This document shows positions 59,914 to 64,000 of a stretch of 64,000 nt of DNA, piece by piece (positions within the stretch are counted from its first letter, which is position 1; every line of letters starts with the position of its first letter). The translations under genes and the position numbers were made by a program. This DNA comes from Luidia sarsii (lineage: Eukaryota; Echinodermata; Asteroidea; Paxillosida; Luidiidae). The stretch covers positions 10,742,536 to 10,806,535 of the forward strand of contig OX465112.1 in assembly GCA_949987565.1 (NCBI GenBank), written 5' to 3'. The notes beneath the pieces were generated by a model. The model ran no database searches. It had not been told where the DNA came from and saw only the letters and a program-made list of their open reading frames with translations.

Positions 59914-61402
59914 TTAAGTTTTGGCCCAATTTTGGACATGTTCGACAGGTCCGCTCCTGTCGGAATTTTCAGTTTTTGACCCAAAATCAGTTTTCCCAGA
60001 TTTCTCTGAAAATGACTCCTCAGGTATCTGAGAACCCTCTGACACGGATGGGACTTTCGGTAGACCAGTTGAAGTCATTTTTGGCCCCCTGAAAAAAAAC
60101 TTGAGTTTTGGCCCAATTTTGGACATGTTCAACAGGTCCGCTCCTGTCGGAATTTTCAGTTTTTGACACAAAATTAGTTTTCCCAGATTTCTTGGAAAAT
60201 GACTCCTCAGGTATCTGAGAACCCTCTGACACAGATCGGACTTTCGGTAGACCAGTTGAAGTCATTTTTGGCCCCCTGAAAAAAACTTGAGTTTTGGCCC
60301 AATTTTGGACATGTTCGACAGGTCCGCTCCTGTCGGAATTTTCACTTTTTGACCCAAAATCAGTTTTCCAAGATTTCTCTAAAAATGACTCCTCAGGTAT
60401 CTGAGAACCCTCTGACACGGATCGGACTTTCGGTAGACCAGTTGAAGTCATTTTTGGCCCCCTGAAAAAAACTTAAGTTTTGGCCCAATTTTGGACATGT
60501 TCGACAGGTCCGCTCCTGTCGGAATTTTCACTTTTTGACCCAAAATCAGTTTTCCAAGATTTCTCTGAAAATGACTCCTCAGGTATCTGAGAACCCTCTG
60601 ACACGGATCGGACTTTCGGTAGACCAGTTGAAGTCATTTTTGGCCCCCTGAAAAAAACTTGAGTTTTGGCCCAATTTTGGACATGTTCGACAGGTCCGCT
60701 CCTGTCGGAATTTTCAGTTTTTGACCCAAAATCAGTTTTCCCAGATTTGTTGGAAAATGACTCCTCAGGTATCTGAGAACCCTCTGACACGGATCGGACT
60801 TTCGGTAGACCAGTTGAAGTCATTTTTGGCCCCCTGAAAAAAACTTGAGTTTTGGCCCAATTTTGGACATGTTCGACAGGTCCGCTCCTGTCGGAATTTT
60901 CACTTTTTGACCCAAAATCAGTTTTCCAAGATTTCTTGGAAAATGACTCCTCAGGTATCTGAGAACCCTCTGACACGGATCGGACTTTCGGTAGACCAGT
61001 TGAAGTCATTTTTGGCCCCCTGAAAAAAACTTGAGTTTTGGCCCAATTTTGGACATGTTCGACAGGTCCGCTCCTGTCGGAATTTTCAGTTTTTGACCCA
61101 AAATCAGTTTTCCCAGATTTGTTGGAAAATGACTCCTCAGGTATCTCAGAACCCTCTGACACAGATCGGACTTTCGGTAGACCAGTTGAAGTCATTTTTG
61201 GCCCCCTGAAAAAAACTTAAGTTTTGGCCCAATTTTGGACATGTTCGACAGGTCCGCTCCTGTCGGAATTTTCAGTTTTTGACCCAAAATCAGTTTTCCC
61301 AGATTTCTTGGAAAATGACTCCTCAGGTATCTGAGAACCCTCTGACACGGATCGGACTTTCGGTAGACCAGTTGAAGTCATTTTTGGCCCCCTGAAAAAA
61401 AA
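59914..61402 (+). repeat. 8-mer higher-order repeat copy 2 (1489 bp)
   Basis: Tandem partner of 58425-59913 with the same monomer order. At 61403 the sequence passes into related monomers with 'aaaattag' but without 'gacacaaaa' or 'gttcaac', so a third copy, if it existed, has been replaced. Confidence 0.85.
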
Positions 61403-64000
61403 CTTGAGTTTTGGCCCAATTTTGGACATGTTCGACAGGTCCGCTCCTGTCGGAATTTTCAGTTTTTGACCCAAAATTAGTTTTCCCAGATTTCTTGGAA
61501 AATGACTCCTCAGGTATCTGAGAACCCTCTGACACGGATCGGACTTTCGGTAGACCAGTTGAAGTCATTTTTGGCCCCCTGAAAAAAACTTGAGTTTTGG
61601 CCCAATTTTGGACATGTTCGACAGGTCCGCTCCTGTCGGAATTTTCACTTTTTGACCCAAAATCAGTTTTCCAAGATTTCTCTGAAAATGACTCCTCAGG
61701 TATCTGAGAACCCTCTGACACGGATCGGACTTTCGGTAGACCAGTTGAAGTCATTTTTGGCCCCCTGAAAAAAAACTTGAGTTTTGGCCCAATTTTGGAC
61801 ATGTTCGACAGGTCCGCTCCTGTCGGAATTTTCAGTTTTTGACCCAAAATTAGTTTTCCCAGATTTCTTGGAAAATGACTCCTCAGGTATCTGAGAACCC
61901 TCTGACACGGATCGGACTTTCGGTAGACCAGTTGAAGTCATTTTTGGCCCCCTGAAAAAAACTTGAGTTTTGGCCCAATTTTGGACATGTTCGACAGGTC
62001 CGCTCCTGTCGGAATTTTCACTTTTTGACCCAAAATCAGTTTTCCAAGATTTCTCTGAAAATGACTCCTCAGGTATCTGAGAACCCTCTGACACGGATCG
62101 GACTTTCGGTAGACCAGTCGAAGTCATTTTTGGCCCCCTTAAAAAAACTTAAGTTTTGGCCCAATTTTGGACATGTTCGACAGGTCCGCTCCTGTCGGAA
62201 TTTTCACTTTTTGACCCAAAATCAGTTTTCCCAGATTTCTTGGAAAATGACTCCTCAGGTATCTCAGAACCCTCTGACACGGATCGGACTTTCGGTAGAC
62301 CAGTTGAAGTCATTTTTGGCCCCCTGAAAAAAACTTGAGTTTTGGCCCAATTTTGGACATGTTCGACAGGTCCGCTCCTGTCGGAATTTTCAGTTTTTGA
62401 CCCAAAATCAGTTTTCCCAGATTTCTTGGAAAATGACTCCTCAGGTATCTGAGAACCCTCTGACACGGATCGGACTTTCGGTAGACCAGTTGAAGTCATT
62501 TTTGGCCCCCTGAAAAAAACTTGAGTTTTGGCCCAATTTTGGACATGTTCGACAGGTCCGCTCCTGTCGGAATTTTCAGTTTTTGACCCAAAATCAGTTT
62601 TCCAAGATTTCTTGGAAAATGACTCCTCAGGTATCTGAGAACCCTCTGACACGGATCGGACTTTCGGTAGACCAGTTGAAGTCATTTTTGGCCCCCTGAA
62701 AAAAACTTGAGTTTTGGCCCAATTTTGGACATGTTCGACAGGTCCGCTCCTGTCGGAATTTTCAGTTTTTGACCCAAAATCAGTTTTCCCAGATTTCTTG
62801 GAAAATGACTCCTCAGGTATCTGAGAACCCTCTGACATGGATCGGACTTTCGGTAGACCAGTTGAAGTCATTTTTGGCCCCCTGAAAAAAACTTGAGTTT
62901 TGGCCCAATTTTGGACATGTTCGACAGGTCCGCTCCTGTCGGAATTTATTTAGTTTTTGACCCAAAATCAGTTTTCCCAGATTTCTTGGAAAATGACTCC
63001 TCAGGTATCTCAGAACCCTCTGACACGGATCGGACTTTGGGTAGACCAGTTGAAGTCATTTTTGGCCCCCTGAAAAAAACTTAAGTTTTGGCCCAATTTT
63101 GGACATGTTCGACAGGTCCGCTCCTGTCGGAATTTTCAGTTTTTGACCCAAAATCAGTTTTCCCAGATTTCTCTGAAAATGACTCCTCAGGTATCTGAGA
63201 ACCCTCTGACACGGATGGGACTTTCGGTAGACCAGTTGAAGTCATTTTTGGCCCCCTGAAAAAAAACTTGAGTTTTGGCCCAATTTTGGACATGTTCGAC
63301 AGGTCCGCTCCTGTCGGAATTTATTTAGTTTTTGACCCAAAATCAGTTTTCCCAGATTTCTTGGAAAATGACTCCTCAGGTATCTCAGAACCCTCTGACA
63401 CGGATCGGACTTTCGGTAGACTAGTTGAAGTCATTTTTGGCCCCCTGAAAAAAACTTGAGTTTTGGCCCAATTTTGGACATGTTCGACAGGTCCGCTCCT
63501 GTCGGAATTTTCAGTTTTTGACCCAAAATCAGTTTTCCCAGATTTCTCTGAAAATGACTCCTCAGGTATCTGAGAACCCTCTGACACGGATCGGACTTTC
63601 GGTAGACCAGTTGAAGTCATTTTTGGCCCCCTGAAAAAAACTTGAGTTTTGGCCCAATTTTGGACATGTTCGACAGGTCCGCTCCTGTCGGAATTTTCAG
63701 TTTTTGACCCAAAATCAGTTTTCCCAGATTTCTTGGAAAATGACTCCTCAGGTATCTCAGAACCCTCTGACACGGATCGGACTTTCGGTAGACCAGTTGA
63801 AGTCATTTTTGGCCCCCTGAAAAAAACTTAAGTTTTGGCCCAATTTTGGACATGTTCGACAGGTCCGCTCCTGTCGGAATTTTCAGTTTTTGACCCAAAA
63901 TCAGTTTTCCCAGATTTCTCTGAAAATGACTCCTCAGGTATCTGAGAACCCTCTGACACGGATGGGACTTTCGGTAGACCAGTTGAAGTCATTTTTGGCC
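61403..64000 (+). repeat. Mixed tail of the array, ends in a partial monomer
   Basis: A dimer (373 bp) with 'aaaattag' then 'ttccaag' is repeated at about 61468-61840 and 61841-62150. Next comes a copy of the accagtcgaag module (62025-62327). The last kilobase resembles 15.0-15.6, 20.8-21.4 and 43.4-43.9 kb, with 'ggaatttatttag' at 62941 and 63316 and 'gggtagacc' near 63040. The array does not end in the window: the last 43 bases (63958-64000) are the start of another gatggg monomer. Confidence 0.8.

Larger units (their letters stand above)
1..64000 (+). repeat. Satellite DNA array, ~186 bp monomer, about 344 copies
   Basis: The landmark 'ctctgac|acggatcgg' recurs every ~186 bases from base 1 to base 63958, always in the same orientation and with nothing between copies. 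Monomer lengths seen are mostly 185-188, with 183 (short-hairpin variant), 168 (hairpin deletion) and 142 (truncated) as exceptions. In order the monomer holds GATC at 4-7, a T5 run at 35-39, a C5 run at 42-46, an A7 or A8 run from 49, two copies of TTTTGG near 62-78, an inverted repeat at 86-105, a T5 run at 116-120, the dyad TTTTG-acc-CAAAA near 117-129, and a conserved 'gagaaccctctgac' end. Copy counts come from start positions in Block A and from spacing arithmetic elsewhere. Centromeric or heterochromatic location is inferred from array size and HOR structure only. I do not recognise the family. Confidence 0.98.

Noticed and set aside
1..64000. CRISPR array
   Set aside because: The repeat is 186 bp and contiguous; there are no unique spacers between copies and no cas genes.
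1..64000. Human or primate alpha satellite
   Set aside because: Monomer is about 186 bp at 44.6% GC with no resemblance to the 171 bp alpha consensus.
1..64000. Telomeric repeats or an array edge
   Set aside because: No short telomere-type motif in tandem; both ends of the window lie inside the array.

Overview
The whole 64 kb window is one tandem satellite DNA array. About 344 complete head-to-tail copies of a ~186 bp monomer fill it, all in the same orientation, with a 43-base partial copy at 63958-64000. I saw no unique sequence, gene, RNA gene, transposon, CRISPR array or inversion anywhere. The consensus monomer (phase 1 = 'acggatcgga', as at base 1) is 186 bp with 45 A, 45 C, 38 G and 58 T (44.6% GC). 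It has six CpGs, a 7-bp-stem inverted repeat, and runs of A or T roughly every 8-12 bp. Megabase-type arrays of ~150-200 bp monomers organised into higher-order repeats (HORs) are typical of eukaryotic centromeric or pericentromeric heterochromatin. I do not recognise this family and cannot name a clade; it is not human alpha satellite by length or sequence.

Layout. Block A (1-11674) carries its own set of variants (gggagacc, gaagtaa, ggcgcaaa, a 3-bp-shorter hairpin) and is organised as alternating 6-monomer and 5-monomer units. The two are fused into an 11-mer HOR of 2042 bp that repeats nearly perfectly from 3322 to about 10561, with diverged ancestral copies at 374-3321. Block B (11675-about 14708) is a short stretch of a second family. 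Block C (about 14709-26626) is two tandem copies of a very large HOR of 31 and 33 monomers (5772 and 6146 bp). Block D (about 26627-40277) is a mosaic built from the same monomer types at 9-, 10-, 11-, 14- and 21-monomer spacings. Block E (about 40278-46982) returns to the Block B family and contains the one badly truncated monomer. Block F (46983-55995) is two tandem copies of a 24-mer HOR (4467 bp). Block G (55996-64000) includes an 8-mer HOR in two copies (58425-61402) and a mixed tail.

No genes work together here. What can be read is a record of how a satellite evolves: single-monomer gains and losses, chimeric monomers at exchange points, nested HORs of different ages, and variant sites concentrated at CpGs. 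Long open frames occur on both strands because 186 is a multiple of three and the consensus lacks stops in some frames. I regard them as by-products of the repeat, not genes.
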